Source of the DNA: Ahaetulla prasina
Lineage: Eukaryota > Chordata > Lepidosauria > Squamata > Colubridae
NCBI RefSeq assembly: GCF_028640845.1
Contig: NC_080540.1
Location: forward strand, 52,310,561-52,374,560
Reading direction: 5' to 3'
Length of the DNA: 64,000 bases
Shown: in pieces, positions 1 to 11,051 of the stretch
Layout of the letters: every line of letters begins with the position of its first letter
How positions within the stretch are numbered: position 1 is the first letter of the stretch
Program-made: the position numbers and the translations under genes
The notes under the pieces: generated by a model
The model's input: the letters and a program-made list of their open reading frames with translations, nothing else
What the model was told of the DNA's origin: nothing
Databases searched by the model: none

Positions 1-90
1 TATTGTGGCATTTTTCCTCTTTGTGGAGCTGGAGTGGGTTTGGCCAGTGTGTGACGCTTCCAGCTGTGGGCCACCAGTTGAACACCCCTG
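1..90. mobile_element. hAT-type element, right end
   Basis: Ends in ccagttgaacacccctg, the mirror of the CAGGGGTGTTCAACTGG termini common in reptile hAT elements. The left part lies outside the window. The next eight bases, gtctagca, would be the target duplication but cannot be checked. Confidence 0.6.
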
Positions 91-132
91 GTCTAGCACA
101 AACTCGCATGTGTTTTTTACTTTACTGTGGAG

Positions 133-155
133 ATATATATATATATATATATATT
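133..155. repeat. (AT)n microsatellite
   Basis: About 11 AT units. Confidence 0.95.
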
Positions 156-1374
156 TAAGAAATGGAATGTGATATGTGCTGGTTTCATAATAGGCACTAT
201 CTTCCTGATTGCAGAAAGAGCTTCTTGATGAGCAATTAGCCTTTGTAGTCTCCAAGATATCACAAATTTATCATAGATACCCCAGGTGGTATTAGAAGTT
301 GGAACTGTACAAAAATATCCCTTTAATGTACAATGTAGTAGATAGAAAGCAAAATTATTAGGAGGGAAAATATAATTTCCATGAATTACAAAGAAAAACC
401 ATGTAAATGAAGGTCAAGTAAAAAGATCAAAATATCTTTTTTTCTTGATATGAAAAGCATTACTGGAAAAAGAAAAGTTGGCAATTTCAATCATCTAATT
501 CCCTGAGGAACTTGAAACTAACCTCACAAATAATCTTTTGTCCTTTGCAAGTTTATATTCAGACTTGCTTTGAGCAATGTTAATGGTTTGATTAATGCAA
601 GGCAAATTGCTGATGGCCTTTGTGAATAACATTTAGAGAACTGTTGACAAAATATACAACAATTCTGCATGAGCTATCCAAGCTTACCCACCCAGGCCTT
701 CATTAAAAAAAGATCCCTAAGAATATTCCTGAACTCAATCAGCATTTTAGTGACAAAGAAACAGATGAATTGTTGATGTAACAGAATTGGATTGTTAAGA
801 CTGGATAGAATTGATAAGTTCCCTTTTTAGATGGAATCTTGATTCTTGGATGTTCAGTTTGATTTTGATACAAACCCCCCAAAAAAACCCAAAAAATCTG
901 AAAGGACATCTAGGAATCAACATTAAATGATGCAGAGATTTAGCTTGCTAGCAATACTTGTGTCTTAAATCATTCTAGATCAAACATAAAAAAATAATAG
1001 GATGCATCAGTTGAAAGAAAAACTTAAGGGAGTCTCATTTATGAAAGGTAATAATTCTATTTAACTCTATAGTAGTGAGATCACAACAAAATATTATGTA
1101 TTCAAAGGACTTTGGCAAACTAGATGTTATCCAGAGAAAATGGAACTGTAAAACTAGTTCAGTTACATTCAAAGTACTGAGGGAACTTGCTGATGGCCTA
1201 ATCTTGCTTTGTGTGAGATAATTTGGATTCACCGCAATAAGTGTAGCAAGAGGTTTATACAGAAGAGACGGATTCAGTCAACATGATTTACCTCTGATGA
1301 CAAGGCAGACATAAACCTTTAGTTTTATTAAACATGTTAAGTACAATTAATATAATGTGAGAGGGATCTTTGAG
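156..1374. other. Intronic sequence, no recognised feature
   Basis: AT-rich, no coding signal and no repeat family I recognise. Confidence 0.6.
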
Positions 1375-1970
1375 TCCAAGTAGCAACAGCCAAAAAAAGC
1401 CAATGCAATTCTAGGCTGCATTAATAGAGGGTTAGAATCACGATCATGTGACGTTCTAGTACTGCTTTATAAAATCTTAGTTAGACCACACTTGCAATAC
1501 TGTATCCAGTTCTGGTTACCACAATTTAAAAAAGATGTTGAAATCCTGGAAAAAGTACAGAGAAGAGCAAAAAGAATGATTAGGAGGCTGGAGTCTAAAA
1601 TTTATTAAGAATGGTTACAGGAATTGAATATATCTAATCTAATGAAAGGACTGGGGTGACATGATAGAACCATTCCAATATTTGAGGGGCTCCTACAAAG
1701 ATGAGGGGGGTCAAACTAATTTCCAAAGCACCCAAAGGTGAGATAAGAAACAATGATTGGAAACTAACCAAGGAGACAAGCAACCTAGAACTAAGGAGCA
1801 ATTCCCTAAATCAACCAATGGAATAGCCTGCCTTCAAAGGTTCCATCTCTGGAGGCTTTCAAAAAGAGACTGGAGAACCAGTTATCTGAAATGGTATTGG
1901 GTCACCTGCTCAAGCAGGCGGTTGGACTAGAAGACTTCCAAGGTCCCTTCCAACTCTATGTCTATCTCTA
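1375..1970 (+). mobile_element. CR1 LINE, 3' end (diverged)
   Basis: Reads the C-terminal reverse-transcriptase region and 3' end of CR1: gcattaatagagggttagaa, then aagagtacag-like and atgattaggaggctggag segments, ending ttggactagaagacttccaa and ccaactctatg. It is 5'-truncated, with stop codons and indels. Confidence 0.85.
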
Positions 1971-2170
1971 ATTTGCCATGTTCTGGAGAAGACAGAGGAG
2001 TGCTCTCCATCATCATTTGGAAAGAACAAGCAAAATAAGAGAGCCATTAGCTTTTAATTTGACCTACTTTAAATAGGATCTATTCCAATGTTGATCCAAA
2101 GATTCAAAGGAATAAAGAAATATAGATATGGTAACGGCAAAAAGGACTATATTTTAAAAATGTATATAAG

Positions 2171-2556
2171 TAGTCCTCGACTTACAACCTTTCATTTAAT
2201 GGCCAAAATTAAGATGGTTCTGAAAAAAGTCTAGTCCTCATACTTATGACAGACCTTGAACTTACAATGTCTCAGCATCCCCATGGTCATGTGATCAAAA
2301 TTTGGGACTTGGCAACTGGCATGTATTTACAATGATTAGAGCATTACAGGGATTACAGCATTACAGATCACATGATCCCTATTTACACACTTCCCAGCTG
2401 GCTTCCATCAAGCAAAGTCAATGGGGAAAGCCAAATTCATTTAATAGCTTCATGATTTGCTTAATAATCACAGCAAAAAAGATCATAATCAGTTCAGACT
2501 CACTTAATGACCAAATTTCTGGTCCCAGTTGTGGTTGTAAATTGTCAGATGTAATC
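2171..2556. mobile_element. MITE-like repeat with tagtcctcgacttac terminus
   Basis: Starts tagtcctcgacttacaacc and holds motifs of a repeat I recall as common in squamates (catccccatggtcatgtgat, agatcacatgatccc, aatggggaaagccaaattca). The right end, ggttgtaaattgtcagatg, is a decayed mirror of the left. The transposon superfamily is not assigned. Confidence 0.5.
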
Positions 2557-3109
2557 CTATGATTTTTAAAGTATCTAATTCAATTGGGATTAGAGTTTTT
2601 GAAGCCACCTGGCTCTTCTTGGAGCTCATGTTCAAGATAAGATTCATTGACTATCATGAGAAAACCTCAGTGTAGCAAGTATTCTGATGTAGAATTTTAT
2701 TTTTAAAATCCCTAAAGTCCTTTCTTTGTCTTGGGTCTCTTCCCCAGCTTCTCCAATTTTAGCATTTATGGAGAAACCACAACACATGACATTTTTTGCA
2801 GACACAGTAGCTGTCTTTCTATAATTCTTAAATCATGCATGGATTCTCCAGAGATACCCTGAGTATCTTAAGTCATTTTACAGCAATTCCACTTCAATCT
2901 AGTTTGAGTCAACATTTAAACTTCAGGGAAACCTGATGCATATCTATAATGTAGTTCTCTCCGACTCATTGAGTTTTAAAGCAAGTAATGTGGCACCATT
3001 GGTAAAACTGTGTGTCTGACCTATTCACAGTTTGACTACAAGGAGAAGAAGGAAAAATTCTAGGAAATTCTAGGAAAATTGAATTCTAGGAAAAATTGAA
3101 AAAAGTCAT

Positions 3110-3413
3110 TTATTTATTATTATTTATTTATTTATTTATTTGATTTGATTTTTATACCGCCCTTCTCCCGAAGGACTCAGGGCGGTGTACAGGCATAATA
3201 AAACCGACAAAACAATATACAAGTTTAAAATACGATTTAAAAAACTTATTTAAATTAGCCCAGTAATTAAAATTTACCATACTAAAAAAAAAACCCGTTT
3301 AAAATTAATAAAATTTAACATTAAAATCCCAATTTAAGCCAGCCCCGCGTGGATAAAAAGATGAGTCTTGAGTTCGCGACGAAATGTCCGAAGGTCAGGT
3401 ATTTGGCGTAAAC
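3110..3413 (-). mobile_element. L2-like LINE 3' end
   Basis: On the minus strand it ends with ccgccctgagtccttcggga, then gaagggcggtataaaaatc and an (AAAT)n tail. The same sequence recurs at 33662-33990 and 11423-11485. The upstream piece, ttcgcgacgaaatgtccgaa, is shared with 33.9 kb. Confidence 0.7.
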
Positions 3414-3420
3414 TCTTAGA

Positions 3421-3968
3421 TCTTATTTGTAACCAGCCATTAAAGATTTCACAAGATTCTACAGTTATCACCTTGAGCAGTTAGCATCATTCCTATAAAA
3501 TCCAGTATGTATTTTTTGCAGATTAATAAAAATCTTATTTCATATTCTAAAACCCTAATTTGCATATGAATTGTGTACAAGTCATGTTTCTATTTGATAT
3601 CTTGCTATACAAGTACAACAAAAATAACATATTTTTTGCAAAAACTCATATTTGTCATCATCTGAAATAAATGTGGTCATCAATACTTTAGTGTATACTG
3701 CAACATATTAGAATATATATTACTCAATTTAGAGATAGGGAGAGAAGATAAAATAGCTTTAAAATGGGAATCAGATAAAAATATCCTTATCTGATTAGAC
3801 CAGAAACATTTCAAGTACAAATGCTACTGAGAAGGGCAACTATACTTCAAGGTCTCCTGTAAAGCATGGCCACTAAAAATGTTTTACTGTTATTTCTGTA
3901 TCTAAGTAAAATCTACCTATGTTTTTATCTAAATAGAATGAAAAGCTTCCAGACAGAGTGGCCCATTC
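3421..3968. other. Intronic sequence, no recognised feature
   Basis: AT-rich; nothing recognised. Confidence 0.6.
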
Positions 3969-4437
3969 AGTAGAATAGAATAGAGTAGAACTTCTTTATT
4001 GGCCAAGTGTGATTGGACACACAAGGAATTTGTCTTGGTGCATATGTTCTCAGTGTACGTAAAAGAAAAGATACGTTCGTCAAGAATCATAAGATACAAC
4101 ACTTAATAATAGTCATAGGGAACAAATAAGCAATCAAGAAACAATCAATATCAATATTAATTGTAAGGATACAAGCAACAAAATTACAGTCATACAGTCA
4201 TAAACGGAAGGAGATGGGTGATGGGAAAGATGAGAAGATTAATAGTAGTGCAGATTTAGTAAATAGTTTGACAGTGTTGAAGGAATTATTTGTTTAGCAG
4301 AGTGATGGCGTTCAGGACAAAACTGTTCTTGTGACTAATTTTTCTGGTGTACAGTGCTCTGTAGCATCATTTTGAGGTTAGGAGTTGGAACAGTTTATGT
4401 CCAGGATGTGAGGGGTCTGTAAATATTTTCACAGCCC
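3969..4437 (-). mobile_element. CR1-L3/Rex1-like LINE, 3' end with short TAGAA tail
   Basis: Left end is a short run of tagaa units, then the family 3' end ttggccaagtgtgattggac and ggaatttgtcttggtgcata. The right part, on the minus strand, encodes the degenerate C-terminus of the reverse transcriptase (VKIFTDPSHPGHKLFQLL, then NAITLLNK). 5'-truncated. Confidence 0.85.
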
Positions 4438-4441
4438 TATT

Positions 4442-4605
4442 TTCGCAGTCTACCTCTGAAAGTTGTGGGGACTCCATCTCTGGAAATTTTTAAAATGAGG
4501 CTGGACAGCCACTTCTTGTGAATGATTGAATAATTTTCCTGCATGTGGCGGAAGATTAGACTAGATGTGACCTCTTCTGATTCCACGGGTCTATCGTTCA
4601 ATTTA
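4442..4605 (+). mobile_element. CR1 LINE 3' end fragment
   Basis: Resembles the CR1 C-terminal and 3' segment (agttgtggggactccatctc, then attagactagatgtgacctc). It abuts the L3-like LINE. Confidence 0.55.
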
Positions 4606-5075
4606 CATTGGAATGAAACCGGCATATCTGCAGAGAAATCTAAGTGTTATGAGTGATGGATATAGGATATATAGCTTTGACTTAAGAACATGTCTTAGTA
4701 CACATATTGATAATCATTATATTGTAAATTTGTGACACTGTCCACGTTTGTCTATAATATCTGAGGTCCTGCAAATCCTTAGATGAACTTTGAATAATCT
4801 GTAGGAAATAAGAAGGGATTCCTTAACGGAGATATGCAGAAGCTGTTGTTTAAGCAAAAGAGTCTAAAGCATTTTTATGTCCAGAATGTCCAGACAACAT
4901 TTGAAAGCAGCTTAGACAGGCACCTACCCAATTCATTCAAATATAAGGAGGAGGAGGAAGTAAAGTACATCAGATTTGCAATTTTTTTTTTATTGTAATC
5001 TCAGTAAAAGTAATTTTCATCTTCCTGTGGAGTTGACTTCCTGGACTGGTCTACCTAATGGGGTTAATGTGATAA

Positions 5076-5147
5076 AGCAAAGCTGGCTGAGGAATTCTGG
5101 GAGTTGAAGTCCACAAGTCTTAAAGTTGCCAAGTTTGGACACCCCTG
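5076..5147. mobile_element. hAT-like MITE fragment
   Basis: Holds ggctgaggaattctgggagt and tgaagtccacaagtcttaaa and ends tttggacacccctg. An inverted relative is at 60734-60805. Only the right terminus is present. Confidence 0.6.
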
Positions 5148-5711
5148 CTCTAAAGCAACACCTCAGATGGCCACTGAACGTCTTGCAAACAAGAATAGCC
5201 ATTCTATCATCCCAAACCTGGGGTCAGAGCTGGTTCTGTATGCAGTCCATTTGCAAAATGTTTGAATGCGTAGAACATGTATTTCAGAAAAACAGTTTAA
5301 AAGTATAATATCCTTTCTCCCCTCCCCTCCCCCAAATTTATTATTCTATGTTAGAATGTGATTTAAGTATTAACCATGCAGCAAAGTACATGTTTTGGAG
5401 AACATGTACTATATTTAGCTCATTGTCCACAATGATGGATTGTATATTTTACAGATGAATGGAGAATGAGTGACTTTTTGTAAAGAAAAGTTGATGAAGT
5501 GAATATTTCTGGCCATAGAGGGATCTTGATTTTGATCTTCTGCAAATTATTTCGCCATAGCAAATGGTGATGATTTTCCTCATGAGATTCTGTATTTAAG
5601 AGTGCAGCCTAGAAAAAGAAAGTTCAGTGTGAATTGTGTACCAAAGCAGAGAAGACCATTGTCAGTTCTGAAAAGCCATTTAACAGAAGAATCTGTGAAT
5701 GATGGAAAGGG
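5148..5711. other. Intronic sequence, no recognised feature
   Basis: AT-rich; nothing recognised. Confidence 0.5.
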
Positions 5712-6091
5712 TATGCAACTTGGGCGTTCTCCTGGATGGGCGGTTGTCTTTTGAAGATCACTTGACGACCGTCTCCAGGAGACCTTTTTATCAGGTTCAC
5801 CTGATTCACCAGTTGCGCCCCTTCCTGGACTGGGATGCCCTATACACGGTCACTCATGCTATTGTTACCTCTCGCTTGGACTACTGCAATGCTCTCTACA
5901 TGGGGCTCCCTTTGAAGAGCACCCGGAGACTCCAGTTAGTCCAGAATGCAGCTGCGCGGGTGATAGAGGGAGGGGTTCGGAGCTCCCATGTAACACCCAT
6001 CCTGCGCAGACTGCACTGGCTGCCTGTTGTATTCCGGGTGCGCTTCAAGGTATTGGTTACCACCTTTAAAGCACTCCATGGCTTGTACTAG
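5712..6091 (+). mobile_element. L2-type LINE reverse-transcriptase C-terminal fragment
   Basis: Open frame with hallmarks of the L2 LINE C-terminal region: CNLGVLLDGRLSFEDHL, SRLDYCNALYMGLPL, LQLVQNAAARVI, then LRRLHWLPV and FKALHGLY. It is a fragment without the catalytic FADD box, followed by a short (GA)n run and not by the LINE 3' end. It is about 265 bases upstream of the GRM7 exon. Confidence 0.88.
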
Positions 6092-6356
6092 AGAGAGAGA
6101 AGTGAGGGAGAGGGAGGGAGATTCTCCCCCCACCCAAACTATTACTTGTTTGGCTTCAAAATAATTTTGTCAGCATTTCCTGAAATGATCTAAGTCTCAT
6201 TATAGATTTCGACTTAGAATTTTTTAAGATTGTCCTTTTCAAATAACTACTATTTCTTCTCATTCACATCCATTGTTTTTGACATAGACGTAATGCTTTT
6301 ATCTGATGTTCATCAAAATCTCCCCTATTTCTGTGTCTCTATCCTTAAATGTGTAG

Positions 6357-6557
6357 GACAGGAAAGGATCGGAAAAGATTCCCACTATGAACAGGAGGGT
6401 AGAGTGCAGTTTGTGATTGATGCTGTTTATGCCATGGCTCATGCCCTCCATCAGATGAATAAGGATCTGTGCAGTGATTATTCTGGGATCTGCCCAGAAA
6501 TGGAACATGCAGGGGGCAAGAAGCTACTGAGATATATACGCACTGTTAACTTCAATG
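6357..6557 (+). CDS. GRM7: GRM7 exon (201 bp): end of the ligand-binding domain, lobe 2
   Basis: Internal exon of metabotropic glutamate receptor 7, a class C G-protein-coupled receptor of presynaptic terminals that binds glutamate in a large extracellular Venus-flytrap domain and couples to Gi/o. The preceding sequence ends in AG (6355-6356) and the exon is followed by gtgagt, a strong donor. The exon starts with two bases of a split Gly codon and ends with one base of the next, giving 67 codons. The encoded stretch includes [20 protein letters not shown], then [14 protein letters not shown] and [10 protein letters not shown], ending VNFNG. This agrees with my memory of mammalian GRM7 better than GRM4, GRM6 or GRM8; the motif [10 protein letters not shown] is GRM7-like. 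The 201-bp length fits the equivalent exon in other group III receptor genes as I recall. No stop or frameshift is present. An L2 fragment ends about 265 bases upstream. Confidence 0.93.
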
Positions 6558-6811
6558 GTGAGTCTGTGTTCTTATATTTCCCCTTTATTTCACCTTAATA
6601 ATCCTAAATAACTGGTTAACCAATACTTTATTAACTTAATAATAATGACAGGATGTAGTGCAAATTGTGTTGCTTTGCTGAAGAGTTATTTTGCTCAGGT
6701 TTATCATGGGAATGATCTATTTTGTAACTTTCTGGAATTTATTTTTGTCTAACAACTTTCCTATTATCATGTGGCTAATTAAAAATGTAATATGAGATAT
6801 ATACGCAGTTT

Positions 6812-6985
6812 TGTCTAGTGATTAGGGCACCATGCCAGAAAACAGAAGACTGTGAGTTCTAGTCCCACGTTAGGTATGAAAGTGGGCTGGGTGATTTTGG
6901 TCATGTCAATTTCTCTCAGCCCAATCCACCTCATAGGGTAGTTGTTGTGGGGACATTAGGTTGAGGAAGGAGAATAAAGTAAGAT
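6812..6985 (+). mobile_element. tRNA-related SINE (type B)
   Basis: Starts like cagttttgtctagtgattag, a tRNA-like A-box region. It has a B-box-like gagttctagtccca, then gctgggtgattttggtca and tctctcagcccaatccacct. It matches the SINE split at 60112-61540. A TATTC-rich array follows. Confidence 0.75.
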
Positions 6986-6997
6986 GGGATAAAAATT

Positions 6998-7215
6998 ATT
7001 TATATTTATTCTATTCTATTCTATTCTATTCTATTCTATTCTATTCTATTCTATTCTACTCTATTCTTTTCTGTTCCGTTCCGTTCCATTCCACTCTACT
7101 CTACTCTACTCTACTACACTACACTCCTCTCCTCTCCATCTCACCGCATCGCACCCCACCCCACCCGACTCCACTCCACTCCACTCCATTCTATTCTATA
7201 TCATTCTTCTATTAT
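6998..7215. repeat. Degenerate (TATTC)n array
   Basis: Pure tattc units grade into ctact, ccact and caccc variants, so the array evolved by point change after expansion. It directly follows the SINE. Its reverse complement is the TAGAA unit seen at LINE tails. Confidence 0.9.
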
Positions 7216-7220
7216 TAATT

Positions 7221-8480
7221 ATATTATACATCCTCAGTTTTAAAACACCAAAAGAAATGGGACTCAACACTATTTTATTAGATTTGTAAATTAATATTAT
7301 TATGTATTTACAACCTATTGGTAATGATTGTACTTTCAAAACCATGTTGCTTCGTCTTCACTGTTGTGGTATTTTTATTGTCATAATATATACACTTACA
7401 ATCCTATATGTATAAAATTGATGCAGTTAGTCTGTTGCAGAGAGTAAGGAAAAGGACTTACAGGAATAGGCCAGATCCTTTGGAAAAGCAGCAATGGGAA
7501 AGATGTGATTTAAGTCCAAAAGAAGAAGAGGGTATACACAAGAGGCTGAGACAGACACTGCCCTAAATCACATGAGTAGCTACTGAGGATTGTGGGAATA
7601 AAGCATTCTGGGAGACTTGCAGGATTCTATTACTATAGCTAATATTAATACTATAGCGAATAAATTGTGTAACCTTTTTGTGGAATTGATTTCTTGGTTT
7701 TGATAAGGGAAAGTTGGAGGAAAAAAAGGTTGAAGGATCATAACATGTTAATAAAACAAAGGTTGAAAGGCAGGTGATGGGAAATGGCAGGAATAGCACT
7801 CTCGTGGATTAGCTTGCATGAGTCATTATTTGTACTTGAGATCAAAAAAGGAAAAAACTGATTGCCAGAAAGGTTCCATTCTTTCTGCCAGCCAAAGACG
7901 AAACAGGACATGTAATTATAAAAGAAGGGGAGGGGGAGGAGAAAGAAAAAAAACCCAACCATATAAGGCTTATAATGCACAGAGAAACCTATGTAAATTG
8001 TACAACAAATATTTCAATAAATGGATATTATAATTCATTATAGTAATTCATAGATAATCTACGTATACTGGTGAATTCTGCAGACCATTGAATAGTTGGA
8101 GTCATATATTTGTCTTTCCAATGCTGAACAATACATCAATTAGTTGTAAGTAAGGTACAGAAAATCTTCTTTCTTATTCAGAAGTAAATTCCCATGTGAT
8201 AGGAATACACTTCAAAAGAATACAAACATCTAAAAATACTGACTCTCAAAATTAAGTTAATGTATGCAATAACTTCTTTCCCAAATGGAACAATTATTGG
8301 GTGCTATAAAAACATGTATTTAAATGAAGCATTAATTCCACTTCATCCCAGCAATCTCACCATTTATTCTACATAAATTAAATGAAGTCATTTCTGAAAT
8401 GTTATTTCTTATTGAATATCAATGAAGTCATTTCTGAAAAATTGTTTCTTATTGAAAATGATGTAATCTAAAAGATATTA
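7221..8480. other. Intronic sequence, no recognised feature
   Basis: Nothing recognised apart from a local direct repeat near 8380-8455 (caatgaagtcatttctgaaa, twice). Confidence 0.55.
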
Positions 8481-8700
8481 AGGAGCTGTGGTGGTGCAGT
8501 GGTTGGAATGCAGTATTGCAAGCTAATTCTGCTGACTGCCAGGGGTTCGATTCTCCCCTGCTCAAGGTTGATTCAGCCTTCCATCTTTCCAAGGTTGGTA
8601 AAATGAGGACCCCGATTGTTGGGGGCAATATATTGACTCTGTAAACCTCTTAGAGAGGGCTGCGCAGCAGTATATATGAATCTATAAATAATTAAACATT
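8481..8700 (+). mobile_element. tRNA-related SINE (type A, Sauria-like)
   Basis: 5' tRNA-like region gtggtgcagtggttggaatg with B-box ggttcgattctc. The body holds caaggttgattcagccttcc, aaaatgaggaccccgattgt and tgggggcaatatattgactc. The same family is at 28152, 53551, 56287 and 57990. Confidence 0.85.
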
Positions 8701-9825
8701 TGAATAAAATAGAATGGAAATATTTCAGAAGCCAATACAATTATATAAAAATTCATCTGAGTGCTATTGCTATTGAAGTTTTCGGAATTGTTAATATCTT
8801 TTTCTATTACTTAAGTAAAATTTGCAAAGAAACAAAACAAAGAAAAAGAATATATGTCAACATACAAAGGGTTGAGGGTTATAAAATGGAAACAACTATT
8901 TAAAAAGCAGAAGAAACAAGAATAAACAAAACATTATTTTTAAAAAGCAATTTGACAGCTCCTCCTTTCTCCACCTTCCCTCCCCCTCCCCTGCTAATTG
9001 CTGTTTGAATATTTTTGCACTATACTTTGGAGGTTCTTAACATTTCTGTTTAGAGATGATAATGATGCTTGTTGATAATGATTGATGGTGTCTCTGCTAT
9101 GAAGACACATCCTCAGCAAATTATTAATAGTCATCTTGACTTCAGAGCCGGGAGGTTGTATGGATGATGACAAACCTAAGGAAGCAAGTTTTTAATGTCA
9201 ACACTCATTAATTATGTAAAAGGGAGGAATTAAGGCCATAATTGTTGGCTTTTTGAATTTATTTAGTGTAACATAATTTATTAACTTCTAGAAGTAAATT
9301 AAGATCAAAGAGTTATAGAAGTCACTTTTAGTATGAAATTCAAAAGCTGCATCTGCACCTTCTTTTCCCACAGTTTATACCCAAGTCAGGCATATAACAC
9401 TGCAGATGATCAGCGGAGGTCAAATAAAATATATTTATTCAACCCAAGTTTGTCAAGTAACATTGGCTGTTGTGATGGACTGCTTCTCTGCTCTCTTCTG
9501 ATAAGAGTTTTAGCTTAAAGATTTAGTCAAGCTCTAACAATAGAATGGCATGTGTTAGCTTACTACAATAGTTCCTGTTCTCTCACTATGAACATTTATC
9601 TCCTGTGCAATCCTTCCTTTCTTCCTTTCATATTCTGTTAAAAATATGTCATTGTTTTAATTCACCACAATGTCTATATAAATGGGAGTCTTATATTATC
9701 TAAACATTGGTCTTCTGATAAATGATTTGCATAGATTTTGCTACAGGATGCCCTCATTTATTTATAATGGCAGGAGTCAGCTTTTTCCTTTTATAAAATG
9801 GCATTACTACTGCCTTTACAATCTT
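8701..9825. other. Intronic sequence; possible conserved non-coding block at 9040-9330
   Basis: No repeat family recognised. The part 9040-9330 looks like non-repetitive DNA with homeodomain-type TAAT/ATTA cores (actcattaattatg, taatttattaac). Conservation cannot be tested here. Confidence 0.35.
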
Positions 9826-9851
9826 TTATCTCTCTCTCTCTCTCTGTGTAT

Positions 9852-9885
<34 letters not shown>

Positions 9886-9905
9886 ATACACAGAGAGAGA
9901 GAGAG
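9826..9905. repeat. (TC)n-(AC)n-(AG)n compound microsatellite
   Basis: tctctctc, then acacac, then gagagaga in direct succession. Confidence 0.95.
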
Positions 9906-10020
9906 TTTTCCCCAAAATAAGACATCCCCTGATAATAAGCCCAATTGGGATTTTGAGTGCATGGCAATAGGGTTCGGGGTTCAAAAAAATATAAGACAGG
10001 GTCTTATTTTCAGGGAAACA
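9905..10020 (-). mobile_element. MITE with ttttccccaaaataagac termini
   Basis: Begins ttttccccaaaataagacat and ends gacagggtcttattttcagg then gaaac, so the ends are inverted repeats. An inverted relative is at 17480-17617. Confidence 0.65.
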
Positions 10021-10150
10021 TGTGTGTGTGTGTGTGTATGTGTGTGTGTATGTAGGTCTTTGGTTATTCGGATTTTCTCCCGCGTAAAATTGGAAGTGTC
10101 TTGGCGACTTTTTGAAAACCCGAATAACCAAAGACCTACATACACACACA
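10021..10150. repeat. Foldback: 36-bp inverted repeat, probable Penelope-like end
   Basis: Arms 10041-10076 and 10115-10150 are complementary at 35 of 36 positions around a 38-base loop. They include taggtctttggttattcgg and extend into TG/AC repeats. The loop, tggaagtgtcttggcgac, resembles a repeat I associate with Penelope-like terminal regions. Confidence 0.75.
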
Positions 10151-10163
10151 CACCCGCGAAAAC

Positions 10164-10169
<6 letters not shown>

Positions 10170-10209
<40 letters not shown>

Positions 10210-10210
10210 T
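10170..10210. repeat. (AC)n-(AT)n microsatellite
   Basis: About 12 AC units followed by about 7 AT units. Confidence 0.95.
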
Positions 10211-11016
10211 TCTTGGAGGAAAGAGATATTCAGGGAAGAAATGGTTAACTGGAGATGGCTCCTCAAAAAGTGGAGCTGAAGATTATGATGGAATAATATT
10301 TCCCTCTCTAGACAAAAAGAGGATCTGAGATTGCCCATAAGTGCTCCAGAGAGCTGTTCCTTGTGAGGTGACTGAAAAGCAATGGTCTTTGGTAGATTTA
10401 AAGCTCTAAGAAATGACGGAATAGCAATCTTGCTCAAACTGCAGGTGACACCTCTGAACAGACAATAAGTTTGCATACTTCCTTTCTAATTAATTTCCAA
10501 AATTTACTTACTAGGTGAGTAATTTGGAATAAACAGAAAAGGGATGATTAAAATTTTGATTTTAAAATGTTACAAATGGACTAAGGCTCCAGATAAATTT
10601 TGAAATAAGATTTTGGAATTAGTTATAGAAAAGTCTTCCTGTGGGAAATACTTTTGCTTCTATTTTTTTAAATAAAAACATAGGATAAAACTAAACATAA
10701 AACATTGGATAGTAAAAGAAGCTAAAAGGAACTAAAATTTTCAGTTAAAGGAGAAGAACACTCAAGCTCAATTTATAATTACAGAATTAAAAAATGCTTT
10801 AATATTGGATATATTGAAGAATATTTTTGAAGAATGCATCTAGAAATTAATTTTAATAGTGTTTGCCTCTATAAATAGACCAGGTCTAAAAGATTTTATG
10901 AAAGAGGACCAATATTTGATAAGAATAGGAATGATTTGAAAGTGGATTTAAAAATGATGGACTGCAAGAATGACATGGAAAAAGATGTGACACTGGACAA
11001 AAAAAAACCTGGTTGA
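10211..11016. other. Intronic sequence, no recognised feature
   Basis: AT-rich; nothing recognised. Confidence 0.6.
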
Positions 11017-11051
11017 TTTTATTTATTTATTTATTTTATTTATTTATTTAG
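11017..11051. repeat. (ATTT)n simple repeat at LINE tail
   Basis: Runs of atttatttatttatttt, on the 3'-tail side of the adjacent minus-strand LINE. Confidence 0.85.

Larger units (their letters stand above)
1..6356 (+). other. GRM7: GRM7 intron (3' part) upstream of the 201-bp exon
   Basis: Inferred intron: the only coding sequence downstream begins after the AG at 6355-6356. It holds an hAT end (1-90), a CR1 (1375-1970), a MITE-like repeat (2171-2556), an L2-like LINE tail (3110-3413), an L3-like LINE (3969-4437), a CR1 end (4442-4605), an hAT-like fragment (5076-5147) and an L2 reverse-transcriptase fragment (5712-6091). The intron starts left of the window. Confidence 0.8.

Noticed and set aside
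8481..8560. A tRNA gene
   Set aside because: A- and B-box-like sequences are present, but the unit continues as a SINE and lacks a cloverleaf; the same holds for the other SINEs.
9682..10248. 188-codon plus-strand open frame and its minus-strand partners
   Set aside because: It runs through AC/TG repeats and a foldback; the product is low-complexity His-Thr and Cys-Val runs.
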